NCBI GenBank assembly: GCA_021153325.1
Contig: JAGKTQ010000039.1
Coordinates: 1-18,282, forward strand
DNA length: 18,282 bases
Direction of reading: 5' to 3'
Source: Lachnospiraceae bacterium
GTDB lineage: Bacteria > Bacillota > Clostridia > Lachnospirales > Lachnospiraceae
Positions 8,301 to 14,449 of this stretch are shown here, one piece after another. The position numbers and the translations under genes were made by a program. The notes below the pieces were generated by a model. It was given only the letters and a program-made list of their open reading frames with translations, was not told the DNA's origin and made no database searches. The first letter of the stretch is position 1, and every line of letters starts with the position of its first letter.

Positions 8301-9559
8301 CCGTTTTCTGTATTTAATGTTGCTGACATTGTACTACTATCATATAAATATTCATTTCCATTTTTCTGGAATGGGAATGTTACATTATAATAAGAAATCT
8401 TTTCACTCTCAGAAATTGTGTAGTAATCTGATCTGCTGTCATCCTTACTTGTAGATGTGAAGAAATTAACTGCTGCATAGTTCGGGAAAGTAATCATTCC
8501 ATCTACTAAAGTGCTGCCTGCAAGATTCTGATAAGCACCTTCATAATGATTCGTATTCCAGGAAGCATCACCGGAAACTCCGATGCTTAAATATCTTAAA
8601 GGATTGATTGCTTTTGAAGCGTTATTCATTGCATACTGATTATACTTAAATAAGTTTGCCTTAAAGTTCTCTGTTTCACCGATATTGCTTTCAGAATCAG
8701 AAAGGACAATTCTTAATTCATTTAAGAATAATTCTGTATCCACTCCGTTTCCGGCTAATTTTGATAATGTACAAGAATAAGTTCCTTCTTCTCCCTCTAA
8801 AACTGTACATGTTTTTTCAATAGCACCGTTCACACTCTTTGTAACGTCTAAAGAAACACTTGAAACAATATAATCATCTGCCGGATTAATTGCAAATAAC
8901 TGTGCTGCATCTGCGTAACCAAAATATGCGGATTGATCAGAAGCAGCCGGACTTGTTGCGATCACATTTCCATCATATTCAACAACAACTCTCAGATAAT
9001 ATTTTTCTGTATCTAAAGTTGTGTTTGCATAAAAGCTATAACCGCCCTCTTCATTAGCAAGTGCACCATTTTGTGAAATAACTTCAACAAATGAACTATC
9101 TTTTACAATAGCCTCTGCATTGTTTGCAGTTCCACTTAAACCAATTAAATATCTGACAGAGCTTGCTACTTCCTCTTCATTCACAGAAAGAAGTTCTACT
9201 TCCATTGTTTCTTCTTCTAAGCTTTCTGTTGATTCTTCTTCTGTTTCAGCACTCCCTGTAGTTGCCTCTTCTGTTTCTGTACTTGTCTCTTCTGTTTCTG
9301 TAGTTGTTTCTACAGACTCTGTCTCTGTTTTGCTCTCTGTAGTTTCCACAGCGGCTGATGATTCTTCTACTATTTCCTCATTCACTACAGATGGCATTTC
9401 TTCCGATTCTCCAACAGAAGCTCCAACATTTTCCAAACTTTCTGTACTTATTGTATTGTTCTCTGATGCCTCTGCATTCATCAATGTTGCATCACCTGAT
9501 AACAACGCAATACATAACCCCATTGCTACAATTCTCTTCAAAAGTTTGTTAGATTTCAT
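5354..9559 (-). CDS. Large secreted adhesin with fibro-slime/PA14-like, pilin-type and VWA domains
   Basis: 1401 aa, probably the tip or accessory adhesin of the fibre. Order: signal peptide (1-30); Glu/Thr/Ser-rich low-complexity stretch (~50-123); a beta-rich region; a fibro-slime/PA14-like domain (~370-505) with FSGDDDVWVYIDG and LDLGGIHG; a pilin-type beta-sandwich (~593-690) with DANGKF and GEYTVTE; a VWA domain (~779-975) with MIDAS motif DISNS (788-792), a TNH segment near 861 and FTDGEPT (890-896); then further beta domains, the last (~1215-1345) with ITITKKINKN and PQGIYKVEE. GAGGAGG precedes the ATG by 6 nt. Odd: it ends in NMKVTE with no LPXTG-like motif, membrane segment or basic tail, so it should be held by another protein. 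Its promoter carries SARP-type repeats, and a 7-bp hairpin (9608-9625) lies in the leader. Confidence 0.9.
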   Translation of the reverse strand: MKSNKLLKRIVAMGLCIALLSGDATLMNAEASENNTISTESLENVGASVGESEEMPSVVNEEIVEESSAAVETTESKTETESVETTTETEETSTETEEATTGSAETEEESTESLEEETMEVELLSVNEEEVASSVRYLIGLSGTANNAEAIVKDSSFVEVISQNGALANEEGGYSFYANTTLDTEKYYLRVVVEYDGNVIATSPAASDQSAYFGYADAAQLFAINPADDYIVSSVSLDVTKSVNGAIEKTCTVLEGEEGTYSCTLSKLAGNGVDTELFLNELRIVLSDSESNIGETENFKANLFKYNQYAMNNASKAINPLRYLSIGVSGDASWNTNHYEGAYQNLAGSTLVDGMITFPNYAAVNFFTSTSKDDSRSDYYTISESEKISYYNVTFPFQKNGNEYLYDSSTMSATLNTENGEISLGSANGGFWPFGVSNVYFGMNFVTDFYMTEDGKIDGEDIVFEFSGDDDVWVYIDGKLVLDLGGIHGAVGGSVNFNTGEVTFYNSGTDISQKGAIYSASKADYITATSTSGSSVVTASYNFYDYEGNGLTRESLLDGDSHELQVYYMERGASKSNCKIKFNLPQSPQQNALKVTNTVDNRVNGTKVQDDTAFTYVVKKDGVAVANATFSYKAADGTTTVMTTDANGKFTLRDGESAVFTGPDAGEYTVTESLVDGFEASYEASKNQVQTDEDGPVTKSSSVTTLQASHSITVEMNKAGDLYQIDFLNTKSLNETSFDSDKTATLVDWDDRTYDITLSASSTTKYTTGGDTIVTEEKPTVDVVLVLDISNSMQGTKLSDLKSAATSFVTDLFENANENSTIAVVTFNASASTKVSQVTLGNTSASTINQKINSMSVSAGTNHALALQKAKSILEQSSDGEDRSKYVILFTDGEPTNVGATSSRYKTVSNIMTDATSYASDIKAMSNSCIYTIQLGTLDSKYESWFQGLSSGAGYSFNTNASIDLSDIFKAIREEITTPTKTVVVPLTNATIVDVIDKRFELTDGEKERLEAEGAVVSVNEDGTTTITWKNQTFDVATEEDGVVIPGWSKVIHVVAKEDYIGGNAVKTNVNPGSYIEVNGLREEFDQPEVNVKIENILEDASDKIFLGESLEKYFTANKEQAMLGNITEMKTYGDSVVTVVWKDAEGNEVTADDIRKASPEENTEYYLTVEVVPNVASDSEEAANAAEMMKNEDGKIYVAERSSEEATYTVEVVTGTITITKKINKNAYVASEGDPIFTFKVTNLQDNKVYYRTVRFDIDQSNTLASGETVTTENHLFSTDYYVCSAQITDLPQGIYKVEELNTMGFTLDMVGTNTKKTNCEYEDADDYAVYAIGFVNSEGSYVSNPDDGHLEKDQASTIFVNKKTRTPEKLTDTDVVKNSLVIDETIEANKAADNMKVTE

Positions 9560-9607
9560 GCAAATCCTCCTCTAAGCTACATTCCTTTTCCATTGATCTA
9601 TCAAAAG

Positions 9608-9625
9608 ATATAGCGATAGCTATAT
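9608..9625 (-). promoter_or_regulatory. hairpin in the leader of the adhesin mRNA
   Basis: ATATAGC (9608-9614) and GCTATAT (9619-9625) form a 7-bp stem with a 4-nt loop, between the predicted transcription start and the RBS of the 1401-aa gene. It may stabilise the mRNA 5' end. Confidence 0.35.
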
Positions 9626-9643
9626 AAGTTATTTTCCTATACA

Positions 9644-9677
9644 AATATAACAACCCCAAGTCACACGTCGGTCACAT
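9644..9677 (-). promoter_or_regulatory. SARP-type promoter for the adhesin operon
   Basis: On the minus strand ATGTGACC (9670-9677) and GTGTGACT (9659-9666) are 11 bp apart start to start. Nine nt later is TATATT (9644-9649) as -10. The -35 position (17-nt spacer) reads ACCGAC, far from TTGACA, as expected for an activator-dependent promoter. Leader to the ATG is about 80 nt. Confidence 0.75.
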
Positions 9678-9703
9678 ACTCAGAGAATTTTAATAGATTT
9701 GCC

Positions 9704-9763
9704 AAAAAAAGAAGACCTGTTACCGTGTGACTTTCAAAAATCACCTTTCATTAACAGATCTTT
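9704..9763 (-). terminator. Rho-independent terminator after the 144-aa gene
   Basis: An 11-bp outer stem pairs 9712-9722 with 9752-9762 (one G-U) and an inner GTGA/TCAC stem continues it. On the minus strand it ends in CTTCTTTTTTT. It isolates the regulator operon from the adhesin operon. Confidence 0.9.
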
Positions 9764-9772
9764 CCAACTTTT

Positions 9773-10207
9773 TTAAACTACTTCATGATACTGCAAAAGC
9801 ATTTCCAATAATTCAATTTCTCCCTGAAACTTTCCTAGATTAGTCTCATCGCCAAAACTAACATAACCTTGCCAGCTCGCATTACGTCTGCTTTCCACGA
9901 ACACATCCGCCGTAAAGAGCTTCCCTTCTTTTTCATAAATTTGAGATGTTTCTTCTGATACTGGCGGGATTCCATGATAAGACACTGTTTTTTCTTTTTC
10001 CAAAAAACTCCTCTTTTCCTGAAAAGCCTGCGGATAACCATTTTCATCAAAAATCCGATCGATCGCAAGTATCAAGTCATTAAAGCCATTATATACTATT
10101 GCCTGCTCCGCCAATGGCGAATAAGCCACACCACTGATATCGATTTCTCTGCTATCAACGCAAACACGAAATCCATTCGGTGGATATTTTTTCTTATTTT
10201 CAAACAT
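9773..10207 (-). CDS. Conserved NxSWQG-domain protein (144 aa), function unknown
   Basis: A soluble 144-aa protein without signal peptide or membrane segment. The C-terminal ~45 residues (FVESRRNASWQG around 103-114, YVSF, KFQGEIELLEMLL) are paralogous to the 63-aa protein at 2520-2711. The N-terminal part (GFRVCVDSREIDISG, AIVYNGFNDLILAIDRIFDENGYPQ) is an extra domain I do not recognise. It starts 38 nt after the SARP gene and ends before a strong terminator, so it is the second gene of the regulator operon. A role as a regulatory partner of the SARP, or in sensing fibre assembly, is conceivable but not shown by sequence. RBS is weak (GGAAAGG about 15 nt upstream). Confidence 0.78.
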   Translation of the reverse strand: MFENKKKYPPNGFRVCVDSREIDISGVAYSPLAEQAIVYNGFNDLILAIDRIFDENGYPQAFQEKRSFLEKEKTVSYHGIPPVSEETSQIYEKEGKLFTADVFVESRRNASWQGYVSFGDETNLGKFQGEIELLEMLLQYHEVV

Positions 10208-10245
10208 GAATTAAAACCGTACCTTTCCAAGGATCCGCATTTTGA

Positions 10246-11457
10246 TCACTGCACAATTCCACTTGCTGCAGCAACTTCTTCTAAATTGACGTGGATTTTC
10301 ATATTCTGGCATTTAGGATTATCATTATAAAATCTGGAAATGATTCGATTTGCCACTAATACGCCACATTCATAACTACAAGATGGTAACAGAACAACAA
10401 ACTGTGAATCACTATATTTTGCTGCCACATCTCCAATTCTCAAAACCTCTTTGATAGTTGTCGTCAAACCATCCATAGCCTTTTTCAAACGGAACTGTTC
10501 AATCTGCTCCATACTTCCTGCAGCTTTTTCAGATGGCTTAATCGTCAAAAGAAGTACATATTCTGCTTCTCCCATTCTCGCTATTTTACGAGCTTCTAAA
10601 CGATAAATCTCACGAAATACCGGATATCCACAGAAGAATGCACCTTCTGGATTTTCTTCTGACATATCTTCCTGTACACGCTCCATATTTTCTGCCTGTG
10701 TATCTTTATTCATTTTCAGAAGTTCTTCATAAATCTTCTGTAATTTTGCAGGCTTTCTAATTCCCAGCTCACGATTTAAAATCTCACATGCTTTCTCATA
10801 GGATTCCATTGCAAGCTTAAATTTATTTCTTTTCATTCTTGCATAAATCAAATAGTAATAAAGCTGCTCGTCTACATTATCATAATGTAATGCTTCATTA
10901 CAAATCGCTTCCAACTCATCGTACAATCCAGATTTTATATATAACTCAGCCAAGTCCTTGATCGCAGACAAATACAACGAATGATAATACGCATTCATTG
11001 TGACTACCCAGTGCATCTCTGTAAGCTTCGTCATAAAATCGCCCTGATAAAGCCGTATTGCCTTTTCATAATAATTGATCGTCCGGCTGATATCCTCCGA
11101 ACCTGCCTTTGCTTTTTCTATTAAAAGCTCAAACTGTTCGATATCAACAATCAGCTCAATCTCAGGATTCCAACAGTAAGATCCTCTGCTCGTTATAATA
11201 TAATCAGCATCTCCAAAGTGTTTTTTTAACAAATTTCGCAAACGATACATTAAATTTTTTAATGCACCGGCAGGATTATCCACCTCTTCTTCATGCCATA
11301 TTGCATTTGCGATCTCATCTATCGTCAAAGATTGCTCACGGCGAATAATCATAAACAGCAACAATTTTGTTAACATAGTGGAACGGATGTTATCGTCATT
11401 CAATGCTTCGCATTCGTTCATAATCTGAAATTTGCCTAATGTATTTACAGATAACAT
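10246..11457 (-). CDS. SARP/BTAD transcriptional regulator with degenerate GGDEF-like domain
   Basis: 403-aa cytoplasmic regulator. Residues 1-95 form a winged helix-turn-helix of the SARP type (LGKFQI, LTKLLLFMIIRR, LTIDEIANAIWH, GALKNLMYRLRNLLKK, ITSRGSYCWNP). Residues ~100-250 are a helical BTAD/TPR-like domain ending in ELGIRKPAKLQKIYEELL. After a linker, ~285-395 resembles a diguanylate cyclase fold: RIGDVAAKYSDSQFVVLLP, where YSDSQF (348-353) stands in place of GGDEF, so catalysis is unlikely and a sensing or dimerisation role is more plausible. RBS GAGAGGTG is 5 nt from the ATG. It is the best candidate to bind the RTRTGACY repeats at 4166, 9659 and 14361. It has its own promoter (11505-11534) lacking those repeats. 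Confidence 0.88.
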   Translation of the reverse strand: MLSVNTLGKFQIMNECEALNDDNIRSTMLTKLLLFMIIRREQSLTIDEIANAIWHEEEVDNPAGALKNLMYRLRNLLKKHFGDADYIITSRGSYCWNPEIELIVDIEQFELLIEKAKAGSEDISRTINYYEKAIRLYQGDFMTKLTEMHWVVTMNAYYHSLYLSAIKDLAELYIKSGLYDELEAICNEALHYDNVDEQLYYYLIYARMKRNKFKLAMESYEKACEILNRELGIRKPAKLQKIYEELLKMNKDTQAENMERVQEDMSEENPEGAFFCGYPVFREIYRLEARKIARMGEAEYVLLLTIKPSEKAAGSMEQIEQFRLKKAMDGLTTTIKEVLRIGDVAAKYSDSQFVVLLPSCSYECGVLVANRIISRFYNDNPKCQNMKIHVNLEEVAAASGIVQ

Positions 11458-11504
11458 TTACGCACCTCTCGTATCTTTATAGTTCCTCTTATATTAATAA
11501 ATAC

Positions 11505-11534
11505 ATTATAACACATCTCTTTTTTTTGTTACAA
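11505..11534 (-). promoter_or_regulatory. promoter of the SARP gene
   Basis: On the minus strand TTGTAA (11529-11534) is followed after 18 nt by a perfect TATAAT (11505-11510), about 48 nt upstream of the ATG. No RTRTGACY pair is present, so autoregulation by the same site type is not evident. Confidence 0.65.
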
Positions 11535-11557
11535 GTCAATATGTATGTTACTTCGAC

Positions 11558-11605
11558 AAAAAAAGAAAGCATACACCAAATTTTCTTTTGGCAATATACT
11601 TTCTT
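11558..11605 (-). terminator. Rho-independent terminator after the MucBP-like gene
   Basis: On the minus strand AGAAAG/CTTTCT, TATA/TATG and TTGCCAAA/TTTGGTG segments form a long stem around a short A-rich loop, followed by CTTTTTTT. It starts about 14 nt after the stop codon at 11619 and separates the first operon from the regulator promoter. Confidence 0.9.
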
Positions 11606-11618
11606 AATTGCTTTATGA

Positions 11619-12749
11619 TCAATCTTCTTTTTGATCCACCGCGTTATCTGCCTTTATCATACTTTTCTTTCTTTTCAGCATTATTGTCACAACACCTACA
11701 GCCACTACAACTGCTGCAACTGTACCGCCAAGAATAGCTACCCATCCAGAAAGGAAATTGTTATTCGCAGCAAGAGGAGTTCCCTCATCTTCAATATTTA
11801 CTGTGTTTTCATCAGCTATTCCATCTGCTAATGGGGTTTCTTCATCTCCGATAGTCACATTATTATCAATTCCATCTGCCAATGGAACATTTTCATCTTC
11901 AATATCTGCTACTCCACCATCAGCAGCTCCGCCTGCATTTGCAGCACCTGCATTCGCCCCTCCGGCATTCGCTCCTCCAGCATTCGGAGTTACCACAGCC
12001 GGACCAACATTTACCTGTGTTGGAACTTCATTAATAACAGTTTCTGTCACTGTACCGCCTGCTTCATACTCTGTAACTGTGTTTACAATTGTACCAGTCT
12101 CACCTGAATATGTGTAGCGGAAAGTAACTATATTGGCATTCTCATCTGCTTCATTTAAAACAAGACTGACAGCACCATCTGCTGTGCTATATCCAGAAAT
12201 AGTCAATGGATTACAAACTATTGTTTCTCCCGCATTTCCATACGCAATAGTTGGTGGTGCGATCTGCTCGCCAGAAGCAGAATCAACGAAACGAATCACA
12301 TATTTAACAGGATCTACCAATTTTACATAATCTAATACATACTCTGTATTTCTATTAACTGATGCCTGTGCAGCTCCCTGACACCAATCTGATGCTGCTT
12401 TTAAACGATAATCAGAATCAATATAAGTTACTCCTTCTGTTTCACCTGCTGATGTTACATTTAAAAAATATGCATCTAAGCTGGCATCATCACTAAGGAA
12501 ACCAAACGTACTACTTAAGCTTTCGCCTTTTTCTACCGTGAATTTAATATAATTTGAAGTTGCTTCAATATTGTCACCACTGATATTGCTTGCACTCATA
12601 TTGAAACTTCCTACATTTCCCGCACGGAAAGTAACTGTATAAGTTTTTTTAGCTTCATTTTCTGCTCTTACTACGGTTGCCGGCATCATATTTACAACCA
12701 ATGTAACTGCCAACAACATGCTTGCTAACATTTTCACCGTTTTTTTCAT
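11619..12749 (-). CDS. Envelope-anchored MucBP-like surface protein
   Basis: 376-aa exported protein. Signal peptide 1-29, then a beta-rich N-terminal domain (35-145). A MucBP-like domain follows (~149-214; YVIRFVDSASGEQIAPP, FRYTYSGE), a family known from mucin-binding proteins. Next come a GGANAG-repeat linker (~257-275), three copies of an acidic [DE]xxxPLA element (287-291, 303-308, 321-327), a membrane segment (~334-357) and a basic tail (KRKKSMIK). There is no TG-type sorting motif before the membrane segment, so anchoring may be by the membrane alone or by an unusual motif including PLA. Its ATG overlaps the stop of the upstream gene by 1 nt, so translation is coupled. Last gene of its operon, before a strong terminator. 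Confidence 0.85.
   Translation of the reverse strand: MKKTVKMLASMLLAVTLVVNMMPATVVRAENEAKKTYTVTFRAGNVGSFNMSASNISGDNIEATSNYIKFTVEKGESLSSTFGFLSDDASLDAYFLNVTSAGETEGVTYIDSDYRLKAASDWCQGAAQASVNRNTEYVLDYVKLVDPVKYVIRFVDSASGEQIAPPTIAYGNAGETIVCNPLTISGYSTADGAVSLVLNEADENANIVTFRYTYSGETGTIVNTVTEYEAGGTVTETVINEVPTQVNVGPAVVTPNAGGANAGGANAGAANAGGAADGGVADIEDENVPLADGIDNNVTIGDEETPLADGIADENTVNIEDEGTPLAANNNFLSGWVAILGGTVAAVVVAVGVVTIMLKRKKSMIKADNAVDQKED
11926..11985 (-). repeat. tandem 15-bp repeats encoding a GGANA linker
   Basis: About four imperfect 15-bp units (core GCATT[TC]G[CG] on the plus strand) encode GGANA/GAANA steps in the MucBP-like protein. Such repeats can vary in number between strains and set the stalk length. 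Confidence 0.7.
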
Positions 12750-13531
12750 TATTTGCTTTCCGCCTTTCTTTTTTTCAAAGCAAAAACAATCAGTACGATA
12801 CCTGCCAGTAAAACAATAGATACTGCTACGATCGGAAAAGTATCTCCTGTTTCAACATAATTTGCAAGAGGAACAATCTGATCTACAATCTTTGTAATAA
12901 CTGTAGTCTGACCCTTTTCTTTTACCGTCTGTGTAACAACAACTGGCTCTTTCTCTTCGTAATATGCTCTGAAATTAAATTCCAACTGGCCAACTGTATT
13001 TTCATAATTTACTGCATCTGTGCTGTCAAATCCTTCACCGTCAATTGTCAAAGTCAAATATACATTTGTATAGCCACCTGCTTCAAGTTCTGCAAGGTAC
13101 TGGTAATTTTCCAGTTCTGTAATATCATTCAATCCCTGTGTATCTGCTGTCATAGAAGCATCATAACCACCCGCTACTGTATCTAACAAAGATACTGCTG
13201 AGCTGTTATTTGCTGTTCCCACGTTCAGATCATAGCTATATGCTCCACCACTTGCATTTTCTTTTTCTTCCAAATAACTCAATGTTTCCTGAGAGATAAA
13301 AAAGCTTGCTGCATGACTGCTGTCATTCTGCACACGAATTGTTACTGTACGCGTATCTCCCGGTGCCATACCTTCAAACGCATTGCTGATATCAGACTTG
13401 CCATCTGCGTATGTAATCGTATTTGCATTTGTTAATGACACTACCTTATTTGCTTCTTCGGCACATACTGTTGTAGAAAATCCCATGGTAAAGATCATCA
13501 TAAGACCAAGCATCAGTATTTTTTTCTTCAT
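12749..13531 (-). CDS. Sortase-anchored TasA-like surface protein (candidate fibre anchor)
   Basis: 260-aa exported protein. Signal peptide 1-24 (a Cys precedes AEEA but no lipobox is present). The region 30-190 resembles the TasA/camelysin beta fold: FEGMAPGDTRTVTIRVQND, SFFIS, LSYLEE, AGGYTNVYLTLTIDG, LEFNFRAYYEE. A stalk follows, then VPLANY-VETGD (226-230), a membrane segment (~232-251) and the tail KKRK, which is a cell-wall sorting signal of the variant V.TGD type. It is thus the best visible substrate for the sortase at 1232-1999 and could tether TasA fibres to the wall, much as TapA does in Bacillus by a different mechanism (inference). It lies 45 nt after the first tasA-like gene; the next gene overlaps it by 1 nt. 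Confidence 0.85.
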   Translation of the reverse strand: MKKKILMLGLMMIFTMGFSTTVCAEEANKVVSLTNANTITYADGKSDISNAFEGMAPGDTRTVTIRVQNDSSHAASFFISQETLSYLEEKENASGGAYSYDLNVGTANNSSAVSLLDTVAGGYDASMTADTQGLNDITELENYQYLAELEAGGYTNVYLTLTIDGEGFDSTDAVNYENTVGQLEFNFRAYYEEKEPVVVTQTVKEKGQTTVITKIVDQIVPLANYVETGDTFPIVAVSIVLLAGIVLIVFALKKRKAESK

Positions 13532-13576
13532 AATTAATAACCACGCCTTTCTGCTATCTATTAAACACCCTTAGTA

Positions 13577-14293
13577 TTAAAGTCCTGCTCTTGCTGCTTC
13601 CGCTTCTGCCTCAGTTTCATATACACCTGTCAGCACACCATTTGCATCAAATACTGGAAACATACCCCACTCAGCTGCCATAGCTGCTTCGCTGTTATTT
13701 GCCTGTACTGCTGTAACTACATATTCCAGTGCTAACTCTTTATCTGCATATTGATTTCCAAGTTCCTCATCAAAGCTGATGCCATCCATAAAGTTTGTGG
13801 AAGTGCTTTCTCCTGACGCCTGCAGTGGTTTTGTGTAATAAAGAACAATCTGTTCCTCATCTGCATACTGCACTAACCAACCATTCTCAGTCAAATAGTT
13901 TGCGTCCAATTCCTGCGGATATTCCACCATTTCATCTGCATTATTATAATAAATACTGTCATATTTGGACTCCAATACACCTTCTGCATCATCAGTCCAA
14001 TATTTATATATCTCAACCTTTACATAAATATCATATCCATCCGGCTCATTATTACTTACATTATAAGAGCACTCATAATTTCCGCCCGGTACTGCACTTG
14101 ACTCAAGTACGATTTTTCCATCTACAACCTCTGCATTTTCCGCTCCATTTACGGAAACACCAACACTCTTTACAGAAATATCAGCAGTTGCTCCTTCTGT
14201 TGTAGCTGTATCCAAAGCTGCCAATGTGCCACCAATCATTGTAGTTAATACTAAAGCTCCGGCAACGCCCAAAAGTAAATATTTCTTCTTCAC
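13577..14293 (-). CDS. TasA/camelysin-like protein D, first gene of the anchor operon
   Basis: 238-aa secreted protein. Start is GTG (14291-14293) with GGAGGAG 7 nt upstream, a strong RBS. The N-terminus MKKKYLLLGVAGALVL, then GGTLAALDTATTEGATADISVKSVGVSV, has the TasA-type signal peptide and mature start. Further on are SAVPGGNYECSYNVSNNEPDGYDIYVKVEIYK style strands, QIVLYYTKPLQ and VVTAVQANNSEAA, typical of the family core. It is longer than subunits A-C by ~30 residues and ends in a charged helix-prone tail (YETEAEAEAARAGL). No anchor. It heads the operon with the two anchored proteins and has the clearest SARP-type promoter, so it may be the base or minor subunit (inference). Confidence 0.83.
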   Translation of the reverse strand: MKKKYLLLGVAGALVLTTMIGGTLAALDTATTEGATADISVKSVGVSVNGAENAEVVDGKIVLESSAVPGGNYECSYNVSNNEPDGYDIYVKVEIYKYWTDDAEGVLESKYDSIYYNNADEMVEYPQELDANYLTENGWLVQYADEEQIVLYYTKPLQASGESTSTNFMDGISFDEELGNQYADKELALEYVVTAVQANNSEAAMAAEWGMFPVFDANGVLTGVYETEAEAEAARAGL

Positions 14294-14345
14294 GTTAATT
14301 CTCCTCCACTCTTATTGAGCTACATTTTGACATATACTATCTTGC

Positions 14346-14379
14346 ATTATAAAAAGCAATAGTCACACGGCAGTCACAC
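14346..14379 (-). promoter_or_regulatory. SARP-type promoter for the anchor operon
   Basis: On the minus strand two identical GTGTGACT copies (14372-14379 and 14361-14368) lie 11 bp apart. Nine nt later is a perfect TATAAT (14346-14351). The -35 position reads ACTGCC. The best of the three matching promoters. It diverges from the methyltransferase promoter that begins 33 bp away. Confidence 0.8.
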
Positions 14380-14411
14380 CGAATAAAACTTTTCAGAAGT
14401 AGTTTTCCTAT

Positions 14412-14440
14412 TTGACACCTTTTTGTCTGAATCATATAAT
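14412..14440 (+). promoter_or_regulatory. consensus sigma-A promoter of the RNA methyltransferase
   Basis: TTGACA (14412-14417), 17-nt spacer, TATAAT (14435-14440): a perfect consensus. Transcription should begin near 14447, which rules out translation starts upstream of that point. Confidence 0.9.
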
Positions 14441-14449
14441 GTTAAAAAA

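Noticed and set aside
5342..9575. Long plus-strand open frames opposite the adhesin gene (for example 9120-9575 and 7014-7301)
   Set aside because: Shadow frames of Ser/Thr/Glu-rich minus-strand coding sequence, with no RBS and repetitive Ser/Val composition.
9724..9732. GTGTGACT on the plus strand near 9725, resembling the SARP repeat
   Set aside because: Single copy, opposite orientation, and part of the stem of the terminator at 9704-9763; no 11-bp partner or -10 nearby.
9773..10207. Possible PilZ domain (REIDISG) in the 144-aa protein, which would suit a c-di-GMP story
   Set aside because: The spacing does not match RxxxR plus [DN]xSxxG and no other PilZ feature is visible.
11926..11985. 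15-bp repeats considered as a CRISPR or mobile-element repeat
   Set aside because: Contiguous, without spacers, in frame and encoding a GGANA linker.
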